Source: an uncultured Bacilli bacterium
Lineage (GTDB): Bacteria > Bacillota_I > Bacilli_A > RF39 > UBA660
Reading direction: 5' to 3'
DNA length: 64,000 nt
Assembly (NCBI GenBank): GCA_934090685.1
Contig: CAKOJN010000005.1
Span: forward strand, 62,001-126,000
How positions within the stretch are numbered: the stretch's first letter is position 1; each line of letters starts with the position of its first letter. Made by a program: the position numbers and the translations under genes. The notes under the pieces were generated by a model. It worked only from the letters and a program-made list of their open reading frames with translations, did not search any database and was not told where the DNA came from. Positions 32,816 through 42,592 of this stretch are shown here, piece by piece.

Positions 32816-33466
32816 ATGGAAAAAACATATAATATTTCTAAATTATTTATTGGTAGAGTATGTGGGTACAATAAAATAAATAGAAAAGACGCTCCACCAA
32901 AATACACAATTAATCAAAAAGCATCTTTTTTTGTAATAGTTAGACAAGAAATAAATAATGAACTAATTGACGCTATCACTGAAAGAAAATATCCTGATTG
33001 GGAAAATTCCGCAGATGCATTTCTTCAATGCTATAAAATCAAATGGGCAGTTTTTGACAAAATACCTTTGGAAGCAATATTTACATTTGATAAAAAAACT
33101 ATAACTACAAATGAGATAGTTTCTATAGTAAATCAATTAAATAATAGAGACACAAAGGAAATTATAACAGATGAATTTTTAATAAGTGTTCTAGAATTTA
33201 AAAATAAGTTATTCTCATCAGTATTAGATGATGAACAGAAACAAGAATTTTGGAACTATGCTCTATCTTATGCAGAAGAATATACTAAAAAATTAATGGA
33301 TTTTGATATTAATTGTTCTTTATCACTTGAGTTATATAAAGGTACATTACAAGTTGAATATTCTAAAAAACTTAATAATTTAAAAGAAATATTTAATTTA
33401 AGAAAAGATAATACAGTTGATAAAATAAATTTATCTCTTCAATTAAAAGAACTAAAAAACCGTTAG
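32816..33466 (+). CDS. hypothetical cytoplasmic protein
   Basis: 216 aa, mixed N-terminal half with helical C-terminal half (FKNKLFSSVLDDEQKQEFWNYALSYAEEY). AAAGGAGAGC precedes ATG 32816 and a TATAAT lies upstream, so it is expressed separately from the serpin. No recognisable domain or signal peptide. Confidence 0.7.
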   Translation: MEKTYNISKLFIGRVCGYNKINRKDAPPKYTINQKASFFVIVRQEINNELIDAITERKYPDWENSADAFLQCYKIKWAVFDKIPLEAIFTFDKKTITTNEIVSIVNQLNNRDTKEIITDEFLISVLEFKNKLFSSVLDDEQKQEFWNYALSYAEEYTKKLMDFDINCSLSLELYKGTLQVEYSKKLNNLKEIFNLRKDNTVDKINLSLQLKELKNR

Positions 33467-33483
33467 AAATCTAACGGTTTTAA
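33453..33483. terminator. bidirectional terminator
   Basis: AAACCGTTAGA-AA-TCTAACGGTTT with A and T runs, between the + gene ending 33466 and tsf. Confidence 0.9.
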
Positions 33484-33493
33484 TATGAATAAT

Positions 33494-34366
33494 TTATTTA
33501 ATTTGACTCATAACTTCAGCAGCAAAGTCATCATTTCTTTTTTCCATACCTTCGCCTACTTCATATTTTACAAGACTAATTAATTTAGCATTATTTTGTT
33601 CTAAATAAGCTTTAATAGTAAGACTTGAATCTTTAATGAAAGTTTGTTCTACTAATACAGTTTCTTCAAAGAATTTTCTAATTCTTCCTTCAATAATCTT
33701 ATCAGCATATTCTAACTTTTTACCTTCATTTACTACTTGTTCTTTAATAACTGATTTTTCATGTTCAACATCTTCTTCTGGCACTGCATCAATTGTAGTA
33801 TAAAGTGGTCTCATAGCAGCAGCTTGCATTGCAACATCATGTGCTACATCTTTATTTCCGCCTTCAATAATTACAAGTGAAGAAATCTTACCACCCATAT
33901 GAAGATAATCACCAAAAATTTCATTATCTTTCTTAGTAACTTTTTCAAATCTTCTTAAACTTATTTTTTCTCCTATTTTAGCAGTTGCACTAATAATTAA
34001 ATCATTTAGTGTAACTCCATCACAAGTTAGTGCTAAAGCACCTTCTAAATCTTTAGCATCACTATTTAAAATAGTGTTACCAATCTTATCTAATAATTCT
34101 TTAAATTCAGAGTTCTTAGCAACAAAGTCAGTTTCTGAGTTTAATTCAACAACAACTGCATCATTACCATTAATATAAATATTAGATAAACCTTCAGCAG
34201 CAATTCTTTCTGCTTTTTTAGCGGCTTTAGAGATACCTTTTTCTCTTAAATAATCAATTGCAGCATCAATGTCCCCATTAGTTTCTACTAATGCTTTTTT
34301 ACAATCCATCATCCCAGCGCCAGTCTTATCTCTTAAGTCTTTTACCATACTTGCACTAATATTCAT
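33494..34366 (-). CDS. tsf: translation elongation factor Ts
   Basis: 290 aa. The UBA-like N terminus (VKDLRDKTGAGMMDCKKALVE) contains the signature, then the TDFVAKN core and the dimerisation part. It exchanges GDP for GTP on EF-Tu. It follows rpsB by 9 bp, the universal rpsB-tsf operon. Length normal; AGGAGGAATAT before the ATG. Confidence 0.97.
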   Translation of the reverse strand: MNISASMVKDLRDKTGAGMMDCKKALVETNGDIDAAIDYLREKGISKAAKKAERIAAEGLSNIYINGNDAVVVELNSETDFVAKNSEFKELLDKIGNTILNSDAKDLEGALALTCDGVTLNDLIISATAKIGEKISLRRFEKVTKKDNEIFGDYLHMGGKISSLVIIEGGNKDVAHDVAMQAAAMRPLYTTIDAVPEEDVEHEKSVIKEQVVNEGKKLEYADKIIEGRIRKFFEETVLVEQTFIKDSSLTIKAYLEQNNAKLISLVKYEVGEGMEKRNDDFAAEVMSQIK

Positions 34367-34375
34367 ATATTCCTC

Positions 34376-35341
34376 CTAATTTAATGATGAAATTAATTCA
34401 TCTTTTTTCATAGTTGAATATCCAGAAACACCTTTTTCTTTAGCAAGTTTCTTAAGCTCTGATACAGTCATTTTAGAATAATCAACTGTTTCTTTCTTTT
34501 CTTCTTTTTTTACTTCTTTAACAGTTTCTTTCTTAACTTCTTTCTTAGTTTCCTTTTTCTCTTCTTTAAAGTCATCAAGTTCAACTACTTTAGTTTCGAC
34601 TTTGATTTCTTTTTGAGGTTTAGATGAAACTTCATTTTCTGATACGAAATCCATTAATTCAAGACCATTTGCTTCACATACAGCATTAGCTAAAACTCCA
34701 AGTACAACTTTAACACTTCTTACAGCATCATCATTTGCTGGGATTGGGAAGTCAACATCATCTGGATCACAGTTAGTATCAACGATACCAAATACTGGAA
34801 TATGAAGTTTTCTTGCTTCTCTTATAGCATTAATTTCTACCCTTGGATCTACTACTATAATAGCCTTTGGTAATTTATCCATATCTCTTACACCAGATAG
34901 AAGTTTATTCAATTTGTCATATTCTTTTTGAATTTTAGCAACTTCTTTCTTTGGTAATAATTCGAACTTACCACTTTCTTCCATTTTTTCGATTTCGATT
35001 AGTCTTTTAACTCTATCTCTAATTGTCTTAAAGTTAGTTAAAGTTCCTCCTAACCATCTTTCTGTTACATAAAAACTATTACATCTTGTTGCTTCTTCGA
35101 TACTTGCTTCTTTAGCTTGTTTCTTAGTACCAACAAATAGAACCTTACCACCATTTTCACATGCTTTAAGAAGTTCAGCGTAAGCTTCTTCTATTTTTTC
35201 AACAGTTTTTTGTAAATCAATAATATGTATGTCATCTCTAGTTGTAAATATGAATTCCTTCATTTTAGGATTCCATCTTTTAGCTTGGTGTCCAAAATGT
35301 ACACCTGCTTCTAATAAGTAACTTTTTGCGATTACTGTCAT
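34376..35341 (-). CDS. rpsB: ribosomal protein uS2 with a long C-terminal extension
   Basis: 321 aa, about 60-70 residues longer than typical S2. Residues 1-230 are canonical (LEAGVHFGHQAKRWNPKM, VFGIVDTNCDPD, IPANDDAVRSVKVVL). After that comes a Lys/Glu-rich linker (KEEKKETKKEVKKE type) and a ~35-residue C-terminal SAP/Rho-N-like helical hairpin (MTVSELKKLAKEKGVSGYST). The extension may contact RNA or DNA. The 190-bp upstream region probably holds the leader. Confidence 0.95.
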   Translation of the reverse strand: MTVIAKSYLLEAGVHFGHQAKRWNPKMKEFIFTTRDDIHIIDLQKTVEKIEEAYAELLKACENGGKVLFVGTKKQAKEASIEEATRCNSFYVTERWLGGTLTNFKTIRDRVKRLIEIEKMEESGKFELLPKKEVAKIQKEYDKLNKLLSGVRDMDKLPKAIIVVDPRVEINAIREARKLHIPVFGIVDTNCDPDDVDFPIPANDDAVRSVKVVLGVLANAVCEANGLELMDFVSENEVSSKPQKEIKVETKVVELDDFKEEKKETKKEVKKETVKEVKKEEKKETVDYSKMTVSELKKLAKEKGVSGYSTMKKDELISSLN

Positions 35342-35533
35342 AAAATACCCTTCCTTTCGTTATTTCTTCTGCCTATCTTTAAATTAGTATTCACTCAAAT
35401 TAAGCACTAGAATACTAAATCAATAAGCATGTCTTTTTTCTTAAAGCGTATTTATTTTATCACAATTAAATACAAAAAAAAAGAGTTTTACTTAAATTTT
35501 GCTTATATAAACTCATATTTATCAATTAAGAAA
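35342..35533. other. rpsB leader region
   Basis: No gene. The right part is the 5' leader of rpsB (minus). A hairpin-like T-tract element at 35474-35515 terminates the gene at 35534-36154. No known leader motif is certain. Confidence 0.4.
35476..35498. repeat. 23-bp direct repeat, copy A
   Basis: AAAAAAAGAGTTTTACTTAA continuing ATT; identical to 36232-36254 on the other side of the 206-aa gene. Confidence 0.8.
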
Positions 35534-36154
35534 TTAATCAAAATATTCACTGGTATAAGGAATAAAATTTTTGGAAGAAACATCGACATTCCACCTCATT
35601 ATACATATTTGCATTTCATTATTATATAAATTACTGTTTTTTTTATTATATAATGCATATTTTGGGCCATTAATTATTTTATTTGCGCACCTGCAAATAT
35701 ATTCTATTCGATTTTTAAATTCAAAATATAACCAGTTGGTTTCGTTTTCTTTTGTCAAATTTAAAATTTCTGTTTTTGCGGCATACTTATTAATTGCATT
35801 GGAATATGACAAGAATATTGCTTCATCAATTATTGCTATCGTTTCTGATATCATAAGTGTATTTTCATTATTTTTGTCAGGATCGTACATATAATTTTCA
35901 ATATTATCAAATATTTTTGCCTCCTGTTTTTTTCCAACTATGTATTTCTTATCAAGTATCAACTTATTATCAGTGTGTTTTCTTTGTTTCAATATCTTAC
36001 CTTCAAAATTAATAAACTCCGATACTTCTTCTATAGTAAAACCACAAAATAGCATTCTGTTTTTAATTTCCTCATAATAAATTTTATCTTTAGTTAAACT
36101 ATATTGAAGCAATAAATCAGAAAGTAAAAATTTTTCCATATAATTAAATCCCAT
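35534..36154 (-). CDS. hypothetical protein, probable insertion
   Basis: 206 aa, cytoplasmic, no recognised family. It is helical with acidic patches and several Cys in the last third (YICRCANKIING, QICIMRW). GGAGGTACT precedes ATG 36154 and a plausible promoter (TTGACA 36202-36207, TAGTAC 36179-36184) lies upstream. It is flanked by a 23-bp direct repeat, and its codons look slightly less AT-biased than neighbours, suggesting acquisition. Confidence 0.65.
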   Translation of the reverse strand: MGFNYMEKFLLSDLLLQYSLTKDKIYYEEIKNRMLFCGFTIEEVSEFINFEGKILKQRKHTDNKLILDKKYIVGKKQEAKIFDNIENYMYDPDKNNENTLMISETIAIIDEAIFLSYSNAINKYAAKTEILNLTKENETNWLYFEFKNRIEYICRCANKIINGPKYALYNKKNSNLYNNEMQICIMRWNVDVSSKNFIPYTSEYFD

Positions 36155-36231
36155 AGTACCTCCAATATCGATTTTTTCGTACTAACACACCGACCATAGC
36201 ATGTCAATATATTAAAATAAGAATAACATTT

Positions 36232-36267
36232 AAAAAAAGAGTTTTACTTAAATTATTTAAGCAAAAC
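36232..36267 (-). terminator. terminator of VirB2-like gene, within direct repeat copy B
   Basis: GTTTTGCTTAAA-TAA-TTTAAGTAAAAC (one mismatch) followed by a T run. The 3' half is the 23-bp repeat also found at 35476-35498. Confidence 0.8.
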
Positions 36268-36628
36268 ATGATAAATCATAACCAAATATATCACCAATTA
36301 CAGTAAGTAATGTAGGAAGTAATATTATTAATGCTAAAACTATTGCTAAAGTGATTAATTTCTTTTCTGATTTTTTAAGAGCATCTGCATCTTTTGATAC
36401 AACTGCTGGAAGTAATATAATCATAGCATTTACTATTGCTATAATACTAGCACCTATTCTTAAAGTACTCATAATAAATGATAATATTTTCATTAAGTTG
36501 TTACCAAGTAATTCTTTACAATTAACAGTATTTGTTGCTATAGTAGGTCCATCTAATTCAACTGCACTAATACATATTGGTAACATCAATATAGCAATAA
36601 ATAATATTTTATAAACCCTTTTATTCAT
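36257..36628 (-). CDS. VirB2/TrbC-like small membrane protein
   Basis: 123 aa. A signal peptide (residues 1-22, ending around ISAVE), then two hydrophobic helices (FIMSTLRIGASIIAIVNAMIILL and KLITLAIVLALIILLPTLL) separated by a short charged loop (SKDADALKKSEKK). Two Cys flank the pair (NCKELL and LSCFA). This is the plan of VirB2/TrbC-type pilins. No other type IV secretion genes are nearby, so the assignment is by architecture only. Confidence 0.6.
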   Translation of the reverse strand: MNKRVYKILFIAILMLPICISAVELDGPTIATNTVNCKELLGNNLMKILSFIMSTLRIGASIIAIVNAMIILLPAVVSKDADALKKSEKKLITLAIVLALIILLPTLLTVIGDIFGYDLSCFA

Positions 36629-36782
36629 AATACCCCTTCCTTCAATGCAATGTATTATATCACAAATTTATTAAAAAAGAAAGGTTTTGTTTTTCAATTC
36701 TATATACTTTAACTTTACACAATAAAGTTATTTAAATATTCAAAAATAAACATAAATATAGTATAATAGAATTGGTGATTTT

Positions 36783-37316
36783 ATGGAAAAAATCTCATAT
36801 AAAAATAGAGGTATGCTTCTTGAAAATCTAATTAATGATTCTAACACTTACTATAACAGTATTGATAAGTCATTAATATATAAGAAACCTACTCCTATTA
36901 AAGTACTAAATGTAAGCTATCCAACTAATAAATCACATTTAATAGATAAAGCTGTCTATTCAAATATATCAACTCTTGACTATAATGGTATTTATAGAGG
37001 TAAATATATTGAGTTTGATGCTAAGGAATGTAGGAATAAAACTTCGTTTCCCCTATCTAATATTAAACAGCATCAAATAGAGCATATTAAAAAAGTAATT
37101 AAACAAAAAGGAATTGTTTTTTTAATAATAATGATGAATGACAAGTTTTATCTATTAAAAGGTGAAGATTTAATCGCATACATTAACTCTAATGAAAGAA
37201 AATCTATTGAATATGATTATATTACTAAGTATGGATATATCATTAAAGAAAGTTATATTCCTAGATTAAAATATTTAGATGTGGTAGATATAGCTTACTT
37301 TAAGGAGGAAGTATGA
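36783..37316 (+). CDS. recU: Holliday junction resolvase RecU
   Basis: 177 aa. NRGMLLENLINDSNTYY at the start, SNISTLDYNGIYRGKYIEFDAKE (active-site Asp, Glu, Lys) and NIKQHQIEHI. It resolves recombination junctions. It overlaps pbp1A by 4 nt, the conserved recU-ponA pair. A TATAAT precedes GGTGATTTTATGG. Confidence 0.95.
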   Translation: MEKISYKNRGMLLENLINDSNTYYNSIDKSLIYKKPTPIKVLNVSYPTNKSHLIDKAVYSNISTLDYNGIYRGKYIEFDAKECRNKTSFPLSNIKQHQIEHIKKVIKQKGIVFLIIMMNDKFYLLKGEDLIAYINSNERKSIEYDYITKYGYIIKESYIPRLKYLDVVDIAYFKEEV

Positions 37317-40174
37317 AAAAGATAAACTTCAAAAAGATTAAAAAGAATATAAAGGGAAGGATTAATGATTTAAAAGTGAAAAGAAGAAAAACTAAAGATA
37401 AAGATAATATAGTTGAAAAAGCACAAAAGAAAAGAAATAAAAATAGATTTTGGTATTGGTTTATGATTGTTCTCATAACTCTTGCAATAATAATATTGCT
37501 TGGTGGAGTTGCATTTTGTGCATATATAGTATCTTCTGCTCCTGAGTTTGATGAACAACAAATGTTTGAAAAAGAAGTTAGTAGAATATTTGATTCCAAA
37601 GGTGATTTAATTACTACACTAGGAGCTGAACAAAGAGAAAAACTAACTTATGATGAAATACCAGAAGTATTAATAGATGCTATTATTGCAACTGAAGATT
37701 CAAGATTCTTTAAACACAATGGATTTGATGCTCCTAGATTCTTAAAAGCATCAATATCACAAGTACTTGGTCGAGGTGGTGGTGGTGCTAGTACACTTAC
37801 TATGCAACTATCTAAACTTGCATTTACTGATACAGTAGATACAGGTATACAGGGTATCATAAGAAAATTCACAGATATATATATGTCAGTATTTAAAATT
37901 GAAAAGAATCTAACTAAAGAAGAAATAATTGAATACTATGTAAATATCCCATGTTTAGGAGGTAATAACTATGGTGTTGAACAAGCAAGTCAATATTACT
38001 TTGGTAAATCTGCTAAAGACTTAAATTTAGTAGAAGCAGCAATGATTGCCGGACTTTATCAATCACCTAATGGATACAATCCATATTATAATCCTAATGA
38101 TGGAAATGCTAGAAAAAATACAGTTCTATATTTAATGAAAAGGCATGGGTATATAACAGAAGATGAATATAAAGCAGGAACTAGTGTTCAAATAAAAGAT
38201 TTCTTAACAACAAATGAAAGTTCTGGAAATGCATATCAAGGATTTATTGATACTGTCGTTCAAGAAGTAGAAGATAAAACTGGTAATAATCCTTATAATG
38301 TACCAATGGATATATATACAACTATGGTTAAATCAAAACAAGATGTTATAAATAATTTCTATAAAACATGGAAATTTAAAGATGATAAAATAGAAGTTGG
38401 AATTGGAGTAATAGACAATAATACTGGTGCTATCATAGCGGTTGGTGCTGGTCGTGATAAATCAAGTGCTATGACACTAAATGTTGCTACATTCCATGGT
38501 CAAACAAAAAGAATGCCTGGTTCAACTATCAAACCAATATTAGATTATGGACCAGCTATTGAATATGAAAACCTAAGTACATATGGACCATTCATAGATG
38601 AAAAAACTAAATATGGTAGTGGTTATATGAGAAACTTCAACAGTAGTTATAAAGGATTTATGACTATGAGAGATTGCTTAAAGAACTCTATTAATACATG
38701 TGCACTTCAAGCATTTAGAATGACAAATAATGAGCAAAAGAAAGAATTTGCTGGAAACTTAGGCATTACATTTAAAGAAGAAGTTCTTCCAGAAAGTTAT
38801 GCAATCGGAGCATTTAATGGTGTGAGTCCTGTACAACTAGCCGCAGCATATAGTGCATTTGGTAATGGTGGTTATTACACTTCTCCATATTCATATACTA
38901 AAATAGTTTATCGTGAATCTGGAGAAACAATAAATCAAGATGTAAATAGAAAAAAAGTTATGAAAGAACAAACTGCATATATAATTGCCAATATATTAAC
39001 TGGAGCAACTACATCAAGAGTAAAAGTATCCGGAACGCAAGTTGCTACTAAGACAGGTACTACATCATATGATACTAATTATTTAAAGAAATTTGGACTT
39101 ACAAGTTCTGTTATACCAGATGCATGGACATCAAGTTTTACTACTGATTATGCTATTGCAATATGGTATGGTTATGTAGATGGATTAACTAGTGAAACAG
39201 TTAAAAATAAATATTATTTAAAAAATGCTCATGCTTCAAGTGAAAGACTTAAAATACAAGCAGCAATATGTAATAATATTTATGAAAAGAATTCTAAATT
39301 TAAAAATCCAGGTGGAATAACTCAGGCAGAAGTAGAATTAGAAACTATACCAGCTGCTTCACCAAGCTCTTATACACCAAGTAAATTAAAAGGTACATTT
39401 ATGTTTATTAGTGGAACTGAACCATCTGAAGTATCAAATAGATTTAGTCAACTTAGCAATCCAACTAATTTAACTGCTACTAAAGGTATTGGTAATATAA
39501 CACTTTCTTGGACAAGCCCAGGAGTTCCTGATGCAGTTGATAATACATATTTAACAAATTACTTTACTAAAGGTTATACTGAATGGGCAGAAAATTATTT
39601 AAATAAACGATTATCTTATAATAAGAATAATATTGGTAACTTTGGTTTTGCTATATACTTAACTAAAGGTAGTAGTACTAAATATCTTGGATGGACTCAA
39701 GATACAACATATAACATTAATTTAAGAGATTATATTGGTTATACTGGTGCTATTGTAAAAAGTACATACTCAATATTTAAAACAAATGCTTCAAGTGGTG
39801 CTACTGTATCATTTGATGGAACAAGTACTGGCGGAGATGAAACTCCTAATACGCCAGATGATTCAAGTTCAAATAGTTCTGATTATGATGTTAAAATGAA
39901 TGGCCTTACCTCTTCATTAAAACATGGAAGTACTTATAGTGAACTTGGTATTTCAGCAATAGAATATATTAAATATAATAAAGAAAATATAAAATCAAAA
40001 GTAAATAATCTATCAGTTAGTATTACTTCTGCAAAGAAAGTAAATGGTGAGTCTGTATCAACAAATACAATAACTAATGAAAAAGGAAACTATAAAGTTG
40101 AATATAAAGTTACATTTAGTTATAAAGGAAATAATATTACAAAAACATTTACACAAAGTGTTATGGTATATTAA
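37313..40174 (+). CDS. pbp1A: class A penicillin-binding protein 1A
   Basis: 953 aa. A basic cytoplasmic tail and transmembrane helix (residues 48-72). The glycosyltransferase domain has ATEDSRFFKHNGFD (catalytic Glu) and GASTLTMQLSK. The transpeptidase domain has GSTIKP (Ser nucleophile), SIN in KNSINTCA and KTGTT. The C-terminal region from ~700 is Ser/Thr-rich with a fibronectin-III-like stretch (NLTATKGIGNITLSW) and an Ig-like end. It polymerises and crosslinks peptidoglycan outside the membrane. Confidence 0.96.
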   Translation: MKKINFKKIKKNIKGRINDLKVKRRKTKDKDNIVEKAQKKRNKNRFWYWFMIVLITLAIIILLGGVAFCAYIVSSAPEFDEQQMFEKEVSRIFDSKGDLITTLGAEQREKLTYDEIPEVLIDAIIATEDSRFFKHNGFDAPRFLKASISQVLGRGGGGASTLTMQLSKLAFTDTVDTGIQGIIRKFTDIYMSVFKIEKNLTKEEIIEYYVNIPCLGGNNYGVEQASQYYFGKSAKDLNLVEAAMIAGLYQSPNGYNPYYNPNDGNARKNTVLYLMKRHGYITEDEYKAGTSVQIKDFLTTNESSGNAYQGFIDTVVQEVEDKTGNNPYNVPMDIYTTMVKSKQDVINNFYKTWKFKDDKIEVGIGVIDNNTGAIIAVGAGRDKSSAMTLNVATFHGQTKRMPGSTIKPILDYGPAIEYENLSTYGPFIDEKTKYGSGYMRNFNSSYKGFMTMRDCLKNSINTCALQAFRMTNNEQKKEFAGNLGITFKEEVLPESYAIGAFNGVSPVQLAAAYSAFGNGGYYTSPYSYTKIVYRESGETINQDVNRKKVMKEQTAYIIANILTGATTSRVKVSGTQVATKTGTTSYDTNYLKKFGLTSSVIPDAWTSSFTTDYAIAIWYGYVDGLTSETVKNKYYLKNAHASSERLKIQAAICNNIYEKNSKFKNPGGITQAEVELETIPAASPSSYTPSKLKGTFMFISGTEPSEVSNRFSQLSNPTNLTATKGIGNITLSWTSPGVPDAVDNTYLTNYFTKGYTEWAENYLNKRLSYNKNNIGNFGFAIYLTKGSSTKYLGWTQDTTYNINLRDYIGYTGAIVKSTYSIFKTNASSGATVSFDGTSTGGDETPNTPDDSSSNSSDYDVKMNGLTSSLKHGSTYSELGISAIEYIKYNKENIKSKVNNLSVSITSAKKVNGESVSTNTITNEKGNYKVEYKVTFSYKGNNITKTFTQSVMVY

Positions 40175-40206
40175 GGAATATTGTTAAAAACAATATTCCT
40201 TTTATT
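40173..40206 (+). terminator. terminator of pbp1A
   Basis: AAGGAATATTG, 7-nt loop, CAATATTCCTT, then T run. Confidence 0.9.
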
Positions 40207-40219
40207 TAGTTTATAATAA

Positions 40220-40248
40220 CAAAAGAGTCTAAAAATTAGACTCTTTAA
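40220..40248 (-). terminator. terminator of nth operon
   Basis: AAAGAGTCTAA and TTAGACTCTTT form an 11-bp stem with a 3-nt loop; weak T run on the minus strand. Confidence 0.75.
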
Positions 40249-40272
40249 ATTCTTGTTTTATTTCTTTAACAA

Positions 40273-40929
40273 TTACTCTGAATTTATATCATTTTTCAGT
40301 GTAGTTGTCAAACTATTGAATGTTTTTTCTTTACATATATTCTTTAAATTACATAGTTCACACTTAGGTTTTTTACTAGTACAAATATATCTACCAAACA
40401 ATACCATTTGAGAATTAACTCTATTGTATTCACTTTCTTTAAAATACTTTTTAAGTTTCTTTTCAGTACTTAGTACATCGTCCTTAGAATTAGTAATACC
40501 AAATCTATGAGCAAGCCTAAACACATGAGTATCAACCGCAAAAGAAGGTACATCAAATAACTCTCCAAGTACCACAGAAGCAGTTTTTCTCCCTACTCCA
40601 GGAAGTGACTCAAGAAACTTTCTATCATTTGGGACATATCCTATGTCTTTTAAAATAGAAACTATTTTTTTAAAATTTTTACTCTTAACATTATGAAAAC
40701 CAATTCTTGATATATATGATGATATTTCATTCTCACTAAGAGTAGATAACTTTTCTAATGTATCATATTTTTTATAAAGTTCTCTAGTCGCAGCATTTAC
40801 ACTTTTATCAGTAGTTTGAGCAGACAACATAACAGATAATAATAGCTCATAATCTTTTGTATATTCAAGTTCACACTTAGGATTAATAAAGTGTCTATCA
40901 AGTTCATTAATAATTAATTTTCTATTCAT
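40273..40929 (-). CDS. nth: endonuclease III
   Basis: 218 aa. HhH motif LPGVGRKTASVV (catalytic Lys), VDTHVFRLAHRFG (catalytic Asp), and a C-terminal [4Fe-4S] ligand set CTSKKPKCELCNLKNIC. Removes oxidised pyrimidines and cuts the abasic site. ATG 40929 overlaps the dnaD stop (ATGAATAG), typical coupling; upstream ATGs exist to 40953. dnaD-nth order is conserved in Bacilli. Confidence 0.95.
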   Translation of the reverse strand: MNRKLIINELDRHFINPKCELEYTKDYELLLSVMLSAQTTDKSVNAATRELYKKYDTLEKLSTLSENEISSYISRIGFHNVKSKNFKKIVSILKDIGYVPNDRKFLESLPGVGRKTASVVLGELFDVPSFAVDTHVFRLAHRFGITNSKDDVLSTEKKLKKYFKESEYNRVNSQMVLFGRYICTSKKPKCELCNLKNICKEKTFNSLTTTLKNDINSE

Positions 40930-41515
40930 TGTCATCAAGCCAATCATAATCAAACAAATCTTCTAAAGTTTCTTTCTTTTTAATTTGTTTAACATTATTT
41001 TTAGACCAATCATAAATTATTTTATCAATATACTTAAAATTAGTCACACCATTTAATATTGCCTCTTTTAATGCCCTTTTAATTGTATCTTCGCTAATCC
41101 CTTTTTCTATCCATTTATTTATTATTTCATATTCAAAAGAAGATAATGTTCTTCCAAGTTCTTGTTCAAATAATGAATATATATCAGTAGTATTATCATC
41201 AGTCTTTTTATTAAGTGCAAGTCTATCATAAAAAGGATCCAATTTTATCATTTCAATAATAACACTATTATTATTCTTAACATCCATTTCAATATATTTT
41301 TTATTAATAAGACTATTAAAAGTATTAAAAACAGTATCTTCATCAAAACCAAGTTTATCTTTTATATCTTCTGTATTAAGTTCACATGAAATATTAATGA
41401 AATATAATATAAGTAAAAACTCATCTAAAGATATATCAAGTGATTTAATACACTTAATAATATTAGAATTTATAACAAAGTCTTTACTTTTAAATATATT
41501 TCTTAAATCACTCAT
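40922..41515 (-). CDS. dnaD: DnaD-domain primosomal protein
   Basis: 197 aa. Winged-helix N-terminal half (LDISLDEFLLILYF...LGFDEDTVFNTFNSLINKKYI) and a C-terminal DnaB2-type helical domain (LFEQELGRTLSSFEYEIINKWIEKGISEDTIKRALKEA). It helps load the replicative helicase. Overlaps both cca and nth by 8 nt. Confidence 0.92.
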   Translation of the reverse strand: MSDLRNIFKSKDFVINSNIIKCIKSLDISLDEFLLILYFINISCELNTEDIKDKLGFDEDTVFNTFNSLINKKYIEMDVKNNNSVIIEMIKLDPFYDRLALNKKTDDNTTDIYSLFEQELGRTLSSFEYEIINKWIEKGISEDTIKRALKEAILNGVTNFKYIDKIIYDWSKNNVKQIKKKETLEDLFDYDWLDDNE

Positions 41516-42566
41516 ATTTTCTCCCTTTCAAATAGTTAATAATATCTATTCTATTATTATTTAGTTTATTATTCAATATTAAACTTTCAATTTCTTTAAA
41601 AACTTCCTTAGATTTATTAATACCAACATATTTTCTAATAGTTATTAAATCAACATCTACATCAATTATACTATGAACACTTTTCAATTCTTTATAAGCG
41701 TTATATTCTTTATCCATATCAAGTATTCTAATAACGTTATTTATAACTTCATTTCTATAAAGCATAATATCATCTATTGTGACATTATAATAATTTATTA
41801 AGTTTCTTATAGACTCAATAATATCCTTTTCATCTTTAGTAAATGGTAATGTTGTTTCAACTTGTGCCCATAATCCATAAGAATCATATGGTTTAACAAT
41901 CTTATCAAACTTAATTTTTAAATATTTAGAAAGATTATATTCGTTTACTAAATCAAAAAATTTATCATAATTATTACTTTCAAATATTTTAGTTAATTCT
42001 TTCTTTATATATTCTAAAGGTACTTCATTTAAATAATTAGCATTAGTTTTTAAAAATGTTTTAATCTCATCATCTAGTTCAAAATCAAGAGTACAATAAA
42101 ATCTAATTGCTCTTATTATTCTAGTTTTATCTTCCAGAAGTTTTTCTTTAGTATTTCCCACTACTCTTATAAGTTTATAGTCTAAATCTCTTTTAGAATT
42201 TAATAAATCTATGAATTTATTATCTTTATCAAGTGCGAATGTATTAATAGTAAAATCTCTTCTTAATAAATCTTCCTTTAAGTTATCCGCTACTTCTAAT
42301 TTAATAGGTTTATTTTTCTTATATTCAAGTTCACGTCTATATGTAGTAATATCATAATGATACTCTCCTCTAGTTAAATGATATGTATAGTATTCTTTAT
42401 TATATGTTCCTTCCTTACCAAATATTTTAATCAAATCTTCTATTTTAGCGTTAGTACAAATGTCAACATCATATGAAGACATGCCAAGTAAGTAGTCACG
42501 TACATAACCACCTACTATAAAACATTCAAATCCATTTTCATTTATCTTATCTATAACATCTTTCAT
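41508..42566 (-). CDS. cca: CCA tRNA nucleotidyltransferase / polyA polymerase family
   Basis: 352 aa. Nucleotidyltransferase head FIVGGYVRDYLLGMSSYDVDICTNA (catalytic DxD), RRDFTINTFALD and KEDKTRIIRAIRF-type neck. The C-terminal tail is short for the family. It adds CCA to tRNA 3' ends, needed here because both visible tRNA genes lack an encoded CCA. ATG 42566 chosen; the ribosome site is weak. Confidence 0.9.
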   Translation of the reverse strand: MKDVIDKINENGFECFIVGGYVRDYLLGMSSYDVDICTNAKIEDLIKIFGKEGTYNKEYYTYHLTRGEYHYDITTYRRELEYKKNKPIKLEVADNLKEDLLRRDFTINTFALDKDNKFIDLLNSKRDLDYKLIRVVGNTKEKLLEDKTRIIRAIRFYCTLDFELDDEIKTFLKTNANYLNEVPLEYIKKELTKIFESNNYDKFFDLVNEYNLSKYLKIKFDKIVKPYDSYGLWAQVETTLPFTKDEKDIIESIRNLINYYNVTIDDIMLYRNEVINNVIRILDMDKEYNAYKELKSVHSIIDVDVDLITIRKYVGINKSKEVFKEIESLILNNKLNNNRIDIINYLKGRKYE

Positions 42567-42592
42567 ACTTATATAATAACACAAAATCAATT

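Noticed and set aside
37370..37872. Minus-strand frames inside pbp1A
   Set aside because: Shadows of a long conserved plus-strand gene.
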